This document shows positions 16,127 through 25,471 of a stretch of 36,019 nucleotides of DNA, piece after piece. Within the stretch, counting starts at the first letter, position 1. Every line of letters starts with the position of its first letter. This stretch comes from Candidatus Kuenenia stuttgartensis (GTDB lineage Bacteria > Planctomycetota > UBA11346): the NCBI GenBank assembly GCA_945872305.1, contig CAMCAC010000005.1, positions 1-36,019 on the forward strand. The letters run 5' to 3'. The translations under genes were made by a program, and so were the position numbers. The notes under the pieces were generated by a model. The model searched no databases. It had not been told where the DNA came from and worked only from the letters and a program-made list of their open reading frames with translations.

Positions 16127-19100
16127 GTGCTGACCCTGGCCGCCGCCACCCTGGCGGTGCTGCCGGCCATGGCCGTGGCCGCCGCCGTCCGTCAGGCCGT
16201 CCGGGGGCATACCACATCGGCCCTGGCCCTGGTCTGCTGGGCCTTGGCCTTGGCCGCGGTCGCATTCGCCACGATCAGTTACGGCGAGGAGGCGGCCCAG
16301 GACGAGGACCTCCGCCGCCGCGACGCCCTGGTCCGCGCCACCGGCCTCGCCGCCGACCAGTTGCCGGGAGGGGACCTCGCCCTGCTTGCCCGGGACGCCA
16401 GCGACTACACGCATCCGGCCTATCAGCGGATGGTTGGCCATCTGCGCCGGATCCAGGCCCGCTTCCAGGATGCCCGCTTCGTCTACATCCTTGAACGGGC
16501 CCCGGACGGCGGCCTCCGATTCGTCGCCGACGCGACACCGGCGGGGGATCCGGGCCATTCCGCACCCGGGGAGCCCTACGGCGGGAATGGCCTGCCGGAT
16601 TTCCTCGCTGGCGGCGCGGCAGCCGGGGTCGAGGGGCCGTTCACCGACGCCTATGGCCATTTCGTCACCGGGCACGTCCGCCTGGCGGACACGCCCGCGG
16701 ACCGTCCGGCGATGCTTGGCATCGACTACGATGCCGGCGCGTGGATGGCCGCCGTGGACGAGCACCGCCGGGAGCAGCTCCTGCTCGGCCTCGCGTCGCA
16801 ACTCCTCCTTGTCCTGTGCTACCTGCCCCTGCACCGGCAGGCGGCGGCCAATCGCCGCCTGCGCCGCCAGGGGGAGCTGCTCCAGGCCTGCGCCCAGGCC
16901 GCGGAGGCCCTCGCCGGCGGCGACGATCCCGCCATCGCCCTCGCGCCGCATCTCCGGGATCTCGGCCGTGCCCTCGATGCGGACTCCGCCGCCCTGCTCG
17001 CCCTGGAGGAGGGCGAGGAGCCGAGCCTCACCGGGCTGGCCGGGTGGGATGTCAGCGGGAACGACGGCGCGACCGCCCTGGCCGGTCCACTGCTGCCCGC
17101 CCTCGCGCGGTGGCCGGCGGCGTTCCGCACCGGCGCCGAGATCGCCGGCCCGGTCGCCAGCGCACCCCCGATGGAACGCCAGCGGCTCGCCGGCGCAGGG
17201 GTCCGCAGCCTCGCCCTGGTTCCGATCCACGCCGGGGGCCGGGCCTGGGGCTGCCTGGGCTTCACCGACCGCCAACGGGTTCGGTCCTGGGACGCCGGCG
17301 ACCTGCACGCCCTGCGCATCCTCGCCGACGCGGTCGGCGGGGCGATCGCCCGCCGACGGATCACCGCCGAACTGGAAGAGGCCCGGACCCGGGCCGAGGC
17401 CGCCGCCCGGGCCAAGGGCGAATTCCTCGCCAGCATGACCCACGAGATCCGCACGCCGCTCAACGGCATCCTCGGCATGGCCGGCATCCTCGTCGACGCC
17501 CGCCTGCCCGGCGACCTGGGTGAGCATGCGGCGACCATCCGCAGCAGCGGCGAATCCCTGCTCACGATCATCAACGACATCCTCGACCTGGCCAAGGCGG
17601 AATCGGACCACATCGAGCTGGAACGCACCCCGTTCTCGCCGCGCACCGCCATCGAGGACGCCGCCCTGCTGCTCGCCGAAAAGGCCCAGTCCAAGGGTCT
17701 CGAACTGGCGGTGCTGATCGATCCCGGCGTGCCGGACCGCCTGCTCGGTGATCCCGGTCGGCTGCGCCAGATCGCCCTCAATCTGATCGGCAACGCGGTC
17801 AAGTTCACCAACTCGGGCGAGGTGCTGGTGGCCTTCGCGCCGGTGGGCGGCCGCCCGGACTGGTGGGACCTGGTCGTGCGAGACACCGGCATCGGCATGG
17901 ATCCCGAGACGATGGAGCGGTTGTTCCGCCCCTTCAGCCAGGCCGATGCGAGCACCACCCGCCGCTTCGGCGGCACGGGGCTCGGCCTGGCCATCTGCCG
18001 CCGTCTCGCGGACCTGATGGGTGGGACGATCACGGTGGAATCCGCGCCGGGAGCGGGCACCACGATGCGGCTGCGCGTCCCCCTGCCGGTGGTCGATGCG
18101 GAAACCGGACCGCACCGCCGCCGCCGGCGCGGCGCCACCGCCCTCGCGATCGTGCCCCACCGGGCGACCCGCGAAGCCTTGGTGGAGATGCTCGACCGGG
18201 CGGGGGTCGCCACCACCGCCGTGGCCTCGGCCGACGGGATCCCAAGCGGGAGCTTCCCGCTGCTCCTCTGGGACGTCGCAGGCGGGGATGCGGCCGATTG
18301 CCGCGATCTCGCCAGGCGGATCCAGGCCGTCCGAACGCTCTGCCTGGCCCCGATCGCACGACGGATGTCGGCCCAGGATCTGGCCGCGTACGGGGCCGCT
18401 GCGGTCCTGCGCAAACCGCTCCGCCGCCGTCTGCTGCTCGATGCCATCGACGATGACCCCGCGACCGGCGCCCACCCGCGCATCCAGACCGAGACCGCAT
18501 CCCAGTTCGCCGGCCGGCGCATCCTGGTCGTCGACGACAACCCCGCAAACCTGCGCCTGGCATCCATCGTGCTCGAACACCAGGGGTTCCGCGTCGACTG
18601 TGCGGGCAGCGGCGCCGAGGCGGTGGCCGCCCATGCGCGCATGCCCTACGACGCCATCCTCATGGACTGCCTGATGCCGGAGATGGACGGCTGGACCGCC
18701 GCCCGGGCGATCCGCGCCCAGGAGCAGGATGGGCGGCGCATCCCGATCCTGGCGGTGACCGCCAACACCCCGGCGGACGAGCAGGAACGCTGCCGGGCCG
18801 CGGGCATGGACGGCGTGGTCGGCAAGCCCCTGCGCCCGCCGGAACTGCTCTCCCTCCTCGATCGCCTGCTCCGCCCGGCCCGCACCCTGCGCGACGAGAC
18901 CGTCGCCACCCTGGGCGGCGGCGACCTGCGCGCCGGGTTGAACCGGATCCTGGCCATGTGGGACGGTGCCATCGCCCCGCCCCTGGCCCGGATCACCGGC
19001 GGGACCACCGGCGAGGCCCGGCTCGCGGCCCTGCGGGAGCTCAGTTCCCTGGCCGGCACCTTCGGTCTCGACGCCCTGGCCAGCGCCGCATTGAACGCCG

Positions 19101-19201
19101 AAGGCTGCGTCGACGACGAGAACCGCTGGGAGGAGGCCGCGGCGCGGATCGTGGCGACCGCCGAACGCAGCCGGACCCGGGTCGAGCAGCGTCTGGCCTG
19201 A
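16127..19201 (+). CDS. Hybrid sensor histidine kinase (periplasmic sensor, GAF-like, HisKA, HATPase, degenerate REC, REC, degenerate Hpt-like)
   Basis: KGEFLASMTHEIRTPLNGILGMAG H-box; NLIGNAVKFTNSGEV N-box; DTGIGMDPETMERLFRPFSQADASTTRRFGGTGLGLAICRRL; REC RILVVDDNPANLRLA...AILMDCLMPEMDGW. Start uncertain (GTG 16127 or ATG 16076 overlapping oppF). Confidence 0.93.
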   Translation: MLTLAAATLAVLPAMAVAAAVRQAVRGHTTSALALVCWALALAAVAFATISYGEEAAQDEDLRRRDALVRATGLAADQLPGGDLALLARDASDYTHPAYQRMVGHLRRIQARFQDARFVYILERAPDGGLRFVADATPAGDPGHSAPGEPYGGNGLPDFLAGGAAAGVEGPFTDAYGHFVTGHVRLADTPADRPAMLGIDYDAGAWMAAVDEHRREQLLLGLASQLLLVLCYLPLHRQAAANRRLRRQGELLQACAQAAEALAGGDDPAIALAPHLRDLGRALDADSAALLALEEGEEPSLTGLAGWDVSGNDGATALAGPLLPALARWPAAFRTGAEIAGPVASAPPMERQRLAGAGVRSLALVPIHAGGRAWGCLGFTDRQRVRSWDAGDLHALRILADAVGGAIARRRITAELEEARTRAEAAARAKGEFLASMTHEIRTPLNGILGMAGILVDARLPGDLGEHAATIRSSGESLLTIINDILDLAKAESDHIELERTPFSPRTAIEDAALLLAEKAQSKGLELAVLIDPGVPDRLLGDPGRLRQIALNLIGNAVKFTNSGEVLVAFAPVGGRPDWWDLVVRDTGIGMDPETMERLFRPFSQADASTTRRFGGTGLGLAICRRLADLMGGTITVESAPGAGTTMRLRVPLPVVDAETGPHRRRRRGATALAIVPHRATREALVEMLDRAGVATTAVASADGIPSGSFPLLLWDVAGGDAADCRDLARRIQAVRTLCLAPIARRMSAQDLAAYGAAAVLRKPLRRRLLLDAIDDDPATGAHPRIQTETASQFAGRRILVVDDNPANLRLASIVLEHQGFRVDCAGSGAEAVAAHARMPYDAILMDCLMPEMDGWTAARAIRAQEQDGRRIPILAVTANTPADEQERCRAAGMDGVVGKPLRPPELLSLLDRLLRPARTLRDETVATLGGGDLRAGLNRILAMWDGAIAPPLARITGGTTGEARLAALRELSSLAGTFGLDALASAALNAEGCVDDENRWEEAAARIVATAERSRTRVEQRLA

Positions 19202-19207
19202 GCGGGC

Positions 19208-20413
19208 TCAGCGGGCCTTGGGATCGAACGCCGCGCGGAGGCCGTTGCCGACCAGATAGAGGGCCGAGACGAGGGCGAACACCGCCAGGCCCGGGGTCCA
19301 GATCAGCCACGACATGTGGATGTTCTCCCGGCCCTGGTTGAGCAGCTGGCCCCAGCTCGGGGCATTGGGATCGCCCAGGCCGATGAACGACAGGCCCGAC
19401 TCGCCGAGCACCGCGCCGGCGATGCCGAACACCGCCCCGATCAGGAGCGGGGTCATGCAGTTGGGCAGGATGTGGCGGAACATGATGCGCACCCGGCCAA
19501 GGCCGAGGGCACGGCCGGCGAGCACATAGTCGCGGCTCGACTGGACCAGCACCTCGCCGCGCACCAGCCGGGCATCGCCCGCCCAGCCGGTCAGGCCCTG
19601 GACAAGGATGATGATGAAGATGTCCCGGCCCAGGGCCGAGACCACGATCAGGATCAGGATGAAGGTCGGGAAGCACATCATGATCTCGACGATGCGCTGA
19701 AGCAGGAGGTCGACCCAGCCGCCGAAATAGCCGCTCACCGCGCCGATGAGGATGCCGATCGCCATGGCGATGCCGGTGGCGACGAAGCCGATGGTCAGGC
19801 TGATCCGCCCGCCGAAGAGCATCCGCGCGAGCACATCCTGGCCCCGGCTGTCGGTGCCGAGGAGGAATGGCCGCCCGGTGGCGGCGTTGACGGTGCCCGG
19901 CTCCTTGAGGACGGCCCCGGCATAGGTCTGGTCCCATTGGTGGCCGATCGGCGTGAACACCGCCCGCACGGTGCCGGGATCCGCAAGATGGGCACTCAGG
20001 CTGCGGCTCTCCGGCGGGTAGCCCCGCCACAGGGACCGCCAGCCGCCGTCATCCCGGGGGATGGGCACCACCATCACCAGCGCCGCCACCAGGGGCACCC
20101 CGGCGATCAGCAGGATCCGCCGCGGCCAGGACCAGGTCCCGCGGAACCACCAGGCGATCGCGAGGGTGAACGGCAGGGTCACCGCGAACAGGTTGAACAC
20201 CAGGTCGTAGGGCTTGGCGTAGGTCTTCCGGTTGAACAGCTCACCGAGCACCGGCGAGGTCCAGCCGCTGCCGTCGTTCCACAGCAGGGCCGCCTCGGAG
20301 GACAGGAACGGGGCATAGACCGCCCCGGCGACCAGCACCGCCAGGATGGCGAGACCGATGCGCACCCCGATGGAGCCGCGGAAGTGGGCCCAGGCGGCCT
20401 GGGACGGGGTCAT
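19208..20413 (-). CDS. Oligopeptide ABC transporter permease, OppC-like
   Basis: HPFLLGTDSRGQDVLARMLFGGRISLTIGFVAT-type motif; EVLVQSSRDYVLAGRALGLGRVRIMFRHILPNCMTPLL EAA loop. Alternative start 20425. Confidence 0.92.
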   Translation of the reverse strand: MTPSQAAWAHFRGSIGVRIGLAILAVLVAGAVYAPFLSSEAALLWNDGSGWTSPVLGELFNRKTYAKPYDLVFNLFAVTLPFTLAIAWWFRGTWSWPRRILLIAGVPLVAALVMVVPIPRDDGGWRSLWRGYPPESRSLSAHLADPGTVRAVFTPIGHQWDQTYAGAVLKEPGTVNAATGRPFLLGTDSRGQDVLARMLFGGRISLTIGFVATGIAMAIGILIGAVSGYFGGWVDLLLQRIVEIMMCFPTFILILIVVSALGRDIFIIILVQGLTGWAGDARLVRGEVLVQSSRDYVLAGRALGLGRVRIMFRHILPNCMTPLLIGAVFGIAGAVLGESGLSFIGLGDPNAPSWGQLLNQGRENIHMSWLIWTPGLAVFALVSALYLVGNGLRAAFDPKAR

Positions 20414-20417
20414 GACC

Positions 20418-21896
20418 TCAGGCATAGCGCGCCCGCACCCGCGGATCGACCACGGCATAGAGGATGTCGGCGATCAGGATGCCGATGAGCAGCAGGCCGA
20501 CCGAGATGATCGTCGAGCCCATGACGAGGGGCGCATCGCGCTGGATCGCCGCGTCGAGGAGGAGCTGGCCGAGCCCGGGGATGGAGAAGATCTGCTCGAC
20601 GATCACCGAGCCGCCGAACAGGCTGGCGAGCAGGCCGGAGCCCAGGGTGATCATGGTGATCATGCTGTTGGGCACCGTGTGGCGGTAGACCACGCCATCC
20701 TCGTCCACGCCCTTGGCCCGGGCGGTGCGCGCGTAGTCGGAACCGAGCTGGTCGAGGAGGCTGCCGCGCATGTACCGGCTCAGGCTGGTGAAGCTGCCGT
20801 AGCAGAGCACGATGAGGGGCAGGGTGGCATGCCAGGCGGCGTCCTTCAGCCATTCCCAGGTGGACATCCAGGCATGGTCGGGGCTGAGGATGCCGCGGTT
20901 GGGGAACCACGCCGTGCGGCCGCCGGGATGGTCGGTGCACAGCAGGTGCAGGAACAGGGTGCCGACGAAGAACGAGGGCAGGGACCAGGTGAGGAACAGG
21001 ACCTGGGTGGTGGCCTTGTCCTCGAAGGTGTTCATGCGCCGGGCGGAGCGGATGCCGATCAGAACCGCACCGATCCAGCCGATGGCGATGGCGATGAAGT
21101 TGTAGGTGAAGGAGATCTGCCAGCGTTCGGCGATCAGGTCCCAGACCGGCTGCTTGCGGGTCTCGGAATACAGGGTGCCGGTGAGCAGCTTGGCGAAGAA
21201 GTCGGTGAAGCCGGTCTCGCCGACCAGGGCGGTCCAGCGGCGGGTCGAGCGGTCCCACTCGCCGGGGGTGGCATCGACCAGGACGAGCAGACGCGCGACC
21301 TTGTCCGCCACCTTGGGATCGGTGGTGGCGAAGCCGGTCCCCCGCTCGTTGCGATAGCCGACCCGGAGCCGTTCCAGCTCCTGGATCCGGGTGCGCGCCG
21401 CCTCGACCCAGGCGACCCCCTGCCGCTCCGCCGTCTCCGGCAGGACGATGGGCATCATGGCGTAGGTCAGGGCGGTGGCCGCGGGTCCGTGATAGCGGGC
21501 CTGGGCCGGATCGCGCAGCACGCCGGCCAGGGGCTCGACCAGCAGGGAGCCGCCGGACCACAGCTCGACCTCGGCACGGAAGGCGTCGGAATCCTTGGTG
21601 GTGCCGACCCGCTCCGCCGCCCGCAGACGCTCGACGATGCCCTCGGGCCCGATGAAACCGCGGGTGTTGAGCAGGGCCGGCAGGTCCCGGCCGGTGCGCC
21701 GGAGCTTGACCAGATGGCCCTGGACCTGGGCCGCCATCTGCTTGCCGTCCGCCTGGCGTTCGCCGGCCTCGCCGCCACCCACCAGGGTCTCGGCCAGCGA
21801 CACGTCCTGCATGCGCAGCACGGCGAAATTGATGATCAGGATCCCGAGAAAGGTCGGGACCATCCACAGCATGCGGCGGAGGAGGTAGGCGAGCAC
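20418..21896 (-). CDS. Oligopeptide ABC transporter permease, OppB-like, with large periplasmic insertion
   Basis: MLAYLLRRMLWMVPTFLGILIINFAV; YARTARAKGVDEDGVVYRHTVPNSMITMIT EAA loop; VEQIFSIPGLGQLLLDAAIQRDAPLVMG. Confidence 0.93.
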   Translation of the reverse strand: MLAYLLRRMLWMVPTFLGILIINFAVLRMQDVSLAETLVGGGEAGERQADGKQMAAQVQGHLVKLRRTGRDLPALLNTRGFIGPEGIVERLRAAERVGTTKDSDAFRAEVELWSGGSLLVEPLAGVLRDPAQARYHGPAATALTYAMMPIVLPETAERQGVAWVEAARTRIQELERLRVGYRNERGTGFATTDPKVADKVARLLVLVDATPGEWDRSTRRWTALVGETGFTDFFAKLLTGTLYSETRKQPVWDLIAERWQISFTYNFIAIAIGWIGAVLIGIRSARRMNTFEDKATTQVLFLTWSLPSFFVGTLFLHLLCTDHPGGRTAWFPNRGILSPDHAWMSTWEWLKDAAWHATLPLIVLCYGSFTSLSRYMRGSLLDQLGSDYARTARAKGVDEDGVVYRHTVPNSMITMITLGSGLLASLFGGSVIVEQIFSIPGLGQLLLDAAIQRDAPLVMGSTIISVGLLLIGILIADILYAVVDPRVRARYA

Positions 21897-21908
21897 CGGC
21901 GTCCCGGA

Positions 21909-24092
21909 TCAGGGCTGGAGGAGGTACCAGGCGCGGGGATCGCGGCTGAACATCGGGTGGTAGGCATCGAGACCGAGCTCGACTCCACCGAGCCGCTCAC
22001 GGTTCCAGACGAAGATGCCCTCGGTGCAACGCACGAAGAGGTATGGCTGCTCGGCGAAGATCAGCGCCTGGATCTCCTTGGCGATGGCATCCCGGCGGTC
22101 GGCTTCGAAGGTCACCCGCAGGGCCTCAGCCAGCTCGTCGACCCGTGCGTTCTTGAAGCCGCAGTGGTTCGAGCTGCGCGGCTCGTCGGCGGCCTTGCTG
22201 TCCCACAGCTGCTTGAAGTCGAGGTCGAGGCCCATCCGCCAGCCCATCATCACCGCATCGAAATTCACGTCCTCGGTGCGCTGGAGCATGTCCTTCCACT
22301 CCACCGGCAGGGGCACCAGCTCGACGCCGATGGTCTTGAGGTTGTTGCGGTAGATCAGGGACAGGGATTCGCCCTCGGGGCTGTTGGCGCCCAGGAGCAG
22401 TTCGATGGAGAGGGACTTGCGCGCACCGTCGATGACCTTGTCCACCACGCCGTCGCCGTCGCTGTCGGTCCAGCCGGCTTCCGCGAGCAGGGCCTTGGCC
22501 TTGGCCGGGTCGAAGGCGAAATCCCGGAGCTCCCGGTTGAACGACGGATGGTCGGGATGGACCGGGCCGATCTGCGGCCGGCCGAGGCCCATGTACACCT
22601 CGTCGATGATGCGCTTCTTGGGGAAGGCGTGGGCCAGGGCATGGCGCACCCGGCGGTCGGCCAGGATCGGCCGGCGCATGTTCCAACCGATGTACTGGTA
22701 GCTGCTGCTGACCACCTTCTCCCAGGCGAAGGGGCCGGCGCGGCCGGCCTTGGGATTGGCCGGGTCGGCGGCCGGGAAGCGGGGCTCCTTGCGGTCGAGC
22801 ACCTCGGCCTTGAACTGGTTGGGGGTCAGGCCGTGGCTGAGCACCTGGCCGTTCTTGAAGGCGACGAGCTGGGCGTCGGGCTTGCGCACCTCGGCATCCC
22901 ACTCGATCGCCTCGAAGTGGCGCGACACGCCCCAGTAGGCGGGATTGCGTTCGAAGCGCAGCCGGCGGTCCGGGGCGATCTCGGCCACCCGGTAGGCGCC
23001 GACGCCGACGAACTGCAGCTCCGCGTCGAACCAGTGCTTGTTGAACTCGGCGCCGCGGGTGGCGACGGGCAGCTCGCGGCCCTGGCGGTCGCGGCCGTAC
23101 ACATGCCGGGGCAGGGGCGACAGGCCCATGCTGAAGGCGAGCGAGGTGTACACCTTGCGCTTCCAGGTCAGGCGCAGGGTGTGGTCGTCGAGGGCCTCGG
23201 CCTTGGCGAGATCCTCGTAGTAGGCGCGCAGGCTGGGCGCCTCGACGGTCGGATCCATGACCAGGTCGAGATAGAACACGAAGTCGTGGGCGGTGAGCTC
23301 CACGTCCCGGTCGAGCCAGGCGAACTCCGGGCGCTTGGCGATGGCCGGCCGGTGCCACAGCACGCCGCGACGGATGGTGAAGGTGTACACCGTCCAGTCA
23401 TCGCTGATCCGGCAGTCGGTGGCCAGGGACTGGCTCCACAGGTCCGGGGTGGCGGGATGGCGGTCCGCGAGGGTGTCGTTGGCCAGGGTCTCGACATCCT
23501 GGGCGTTGGCGCTGGTGCCGAGGATGGGATTGAAGTTGTTCGGCGTGTCCGAGAAGCCGCGCTGGACACCGCGCAGCCGCTTGGGGTCGAAGCCGGAGCG
23601 GTCGTAGGGCTTGAGGAAGGGGACCCCGAGCCGGGGCACGCCGTCAAGGGTGGCGGCGACCGGGGTGGGTGCGCGCAGGGCGGCGATGCGGGCCTCGAAC
23701 TCCCGCTGCTTGGCGGCCATCTCGGTCTGCAAGGCATCGAGGCGGGCGGCGAGGGCGGCCTGGTCCTGGCGGGACTGGTCGATGCCCGCCTGGGTGCGGG
23801 CCAGGCCCTGGGTGAGCAGTCCGATGCCCGCCTGGGTGGCCGCGGCGTCCTCGGCCGTGGTCTTGACGAGTCCGGAGACGGCGGTCGAGGATTGCTCGAC
23901 CTTCGCCGCCAGTTCCTGCTGGGCCTGGCGGGCACGGATCAGTTCCGCCTCGGTGCGGCCGGTGCCCTCGGCCACCGCGGCGACCTGGTCGCGCAGCTGC
24001 CGCATGGGCTCCGCCTCCCGGTGGCGGTCGATGAGGAAGACGGTGATCAGGAGGGCGACGGCGATGAGCAGGGCGACCTTGAGGCGTTCCAT
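21909..24092 (-). CDS. Oligopeptide ABC transporter substrate-binding protein (SBP family 5) with N-terminal TM anchor and coiled-coil stalk
   Basis: N-terminal KVALLIAVALLITVFLI then heptad-like Ala/Gln/Glu-rich segment; SBP_bac_5 features (DDWTVYTFTIRRGVLWHRP, LAHAFPKKRIIDEVYMGLG, PSFNRELRDFAFDPAKAKALLAEAGW). Confidence 0.9.
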   Translation of the reverse strand: MERLKVALLIAVALLITVFLIDRHREAEPMRQLRDQVAAVAEGTGRTEAELIRARQAQQELAAKVEQSSTAVSGLVKTTAEDAAATQAGIGLLTQGLARTQAGIDQSRQDQAALAARLDALQTEMAAKQREFEARIAALRAPTPVAATLDGVPRLGVPFLKPYDRSGFDPKRLRGVQRGFSDTPNNFNPILGTSANAQDVETLANDTLADRHPATPDLWSQSLATDCRISDDWTVYTFTIRRGVLWHRPAIAKRPEFAWLDRDVELTAHDFVFYLDLVMDPTVEAPSLRAYYEDLAKAEALDDHTLRLTWKRKVYTSLAFSMGLSPLPRHVYGRDRQGRELPVATRGAEFNKHWFDAELQFVGVGAYRVAEIAPDRRLRFERNPAYWGVSRHFEAIEWDAEVRKPDAQLVAFKNGQVLSHGLTPNQFKAEVLDRKEPRFPAADPANPKAGRAGPFAWEKVVSSSYQYIGWNMRRPILADRRVRHALAHAFPKKRIIDEVYMGLGRPQIGPVHPDHPSFNRELRDFAFDPAKAKALLAEAGWTDSDGDGVVDKVIDGARKSLSIELLLGANSPEGESLSLIYRNNLKTIGVELVPLPVEWKDMLQRTEDVNFDAVMMGWRMGLDLDFKQLWDSKAADEPRSSNHCGFKNARVDELAEALRVTFEADRRDAIAKEIQALIFAEQPYLFVRCTEGIFVWNRERLGGVELGLDAYHPMFSRDPRAWYLLQP

Positions 24093-24161
24093 GGGCCGGA
24101 CCCTAGGCGGACGGCCGCGGCTCCAAGGGGTGCCCCGTGCGGCAGGGCCCGGGTGTGGCCC

Positions 24162-24983
24162 TCAGCGGGTGGCGGATGGCCGCGGCGGCCGCGGGGCGCC
24201 GGGGAGGAAACCGGGCAGACGCGGATCGTCGAGGCCGCGCATGGAGAAATCCAGGCCGCCGCTGATCCCGAGGGCGTTCCCCTCGGGATCGCACGGGAGC
24301 ACGAGCTCCAGGCTCTCGGCGGCGTAGGTCAGGTCGGCGGCGGTCGGCTGGGCCGGATCCACGACCGGGTTGCGGTAGCGGCGCACCGCGGCCCGCTCCC
24401 GGGGCTGGCCGTCCGCCGCCGGCCGGCCAAGCAGACGCAATTCCCGCAGCACCGGGCCGCCGATGGCGCCGTTGATGATCGGCGCCTCGACCAGGACCTC
24501 GACCCGGCGGGCGGTGACCACATGGTGCAGCCAGGTGCCATCGGTTCCGCGGATGTCCGCGGTGAATGCTCCGGGCTCGGTCAGGACCAGCCGCCAACGC
24601 AGGCGGTCGCCATCGCGGCCAACGGCATCGAGCCGGCCGGCCGCCGGAGCCACCCGCAGACGGACCGGGAATCGGGCCAGGTCGGTGGCCGCGGTGTCGA
24701 TGAGCACACCCCCGGCCGGACCCGGCTGGAGATCGAGAAATGACGGGACGGTGCCACGCACCCCGGGCACCTGGACCTGGCCGAATTCGATCCGGTCCGC
24801 GGCGAGCACCAGGTGCTCATAGGCGATGCGCACGCCACCGGCGAAGGCCGAGGTCCCCGATTGCAGGGCGATGCCCCCGCCGTGCCCGGCGCTCAGTTCA
24901 AACAGGGCGGGCTGGAAACCCCCATCATCCGCCGCCGCCAGCCAGGCCGCCGCGAGGAGCGGGGCCAGGAGGGGACGGATCAC
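24162..24983 (-). CDS. Secreted protein of unknown function (weak resemblance to OstA/LptA-like beta repeats)
   Basis: Signal peptide MIRPLLAPLLAAAWLAAADD; GTSAFAGGVRIAYEHLVLAADRIEF is reminiscent of OstA-like repeats but weak. Confidence 0.65.
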   Translation of the reverse strand: MIRPLLAPLLAAAWLAAADDGGFQPALFELSAGHGGGIALQSGTSAFAGGVRIAYEHLVLAADRIEFGQVQVPGVRGTVPSFLDLQPGPAGGVLIDTAATDLARFPVRLRVAPAAGRLDAVGRDGDRLRWRLVLTEPGAFTADIRGTDGTWLHHVVTARRVEVLVEAPIINGAIGGPVLRELRLLGRPAADGQPRERAAVRRYRNPVVDPAQPTAADLTYAAESLELVLPCDPEGNALGISGGLDFSMRGLDDPRLPGFLPGAPRPPRPSATR

Positions 24984-25294
24984 GCCTTGGCGGCCTCGTC
25001 GAGGGGCAGGTCGCTGACCTTCTGCTTGAGCAGGCGGCCGACCTTGAACTTGACCACCCGGCGGGCCTGGACCGGCACCTTTTCCAGGGTCTTGGGATTG
25101 AGGGCGGTGCGGGCCTTGCGCGAGACGGTCATGAACACGCCGAAATCGCGGAATTCCAGGCGGTTGCCCTTGGCCAGCTCATCCGCCATCTCTTCAAGGA
25201 AGGACTGGATCACTTCGAGGGTCTGGTTCTGGATCAGGCCGTGCTTCTCGGCAATGCGGTCGGCGAGGTCGCGCTTGGTGATGGTCTGGTTCAT
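24980..25294 (-). CDS. HU/IHF family DNA-binding protein
   Basis: MNQTITKRDLADRIAEKHGLIQNQTLEVIQSFLEEMADELAKGNRLEFRDFGVFMTVSRKARTALNPKTLEKVPVQARRVVKFKVGRLLK. Confidence 0.93.
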   Translation of the reverse strand: MNQTITKRDLADRIAEKHGLIQNQTLEVIQSFLEEMADELAKGNRLEFRDFGVFMTVSRKARTALNPKTLEKVPVQARRVVKFKVGRLLKQKVSDLPLDEAAKA

Positions 25295-25471
25295 GGGGTC
25301 CTCGGTGGGTGGATTGGAGCTCCCCGGCCGGGGATGCAAGCCCTGGGGCGACAACATCCTTGACCGATGCACCAGGCCGGGTCAAGGAATGCGGCTGGCG
25401 GTGAACCGTGACCGCCGCCGGCCGTTGGCATCCCTTGCCGGATGGTCCCCCCGGCCCAGGGTCCGGCTCCC

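Noticed and set aside
16010-18634. 874-aa minus-strand ORF
   Set aside because: Antisense to the hybrid histidine kinase; no domain signatures.
20346-24743. 1465-aa plus-strand ORF
   Set aside because: Antisense to convincing oppC/oppB/oppA genes; low-complexity His/Gln/Gly/Asp/Glu composition typical of high-GC shadow ORFs.
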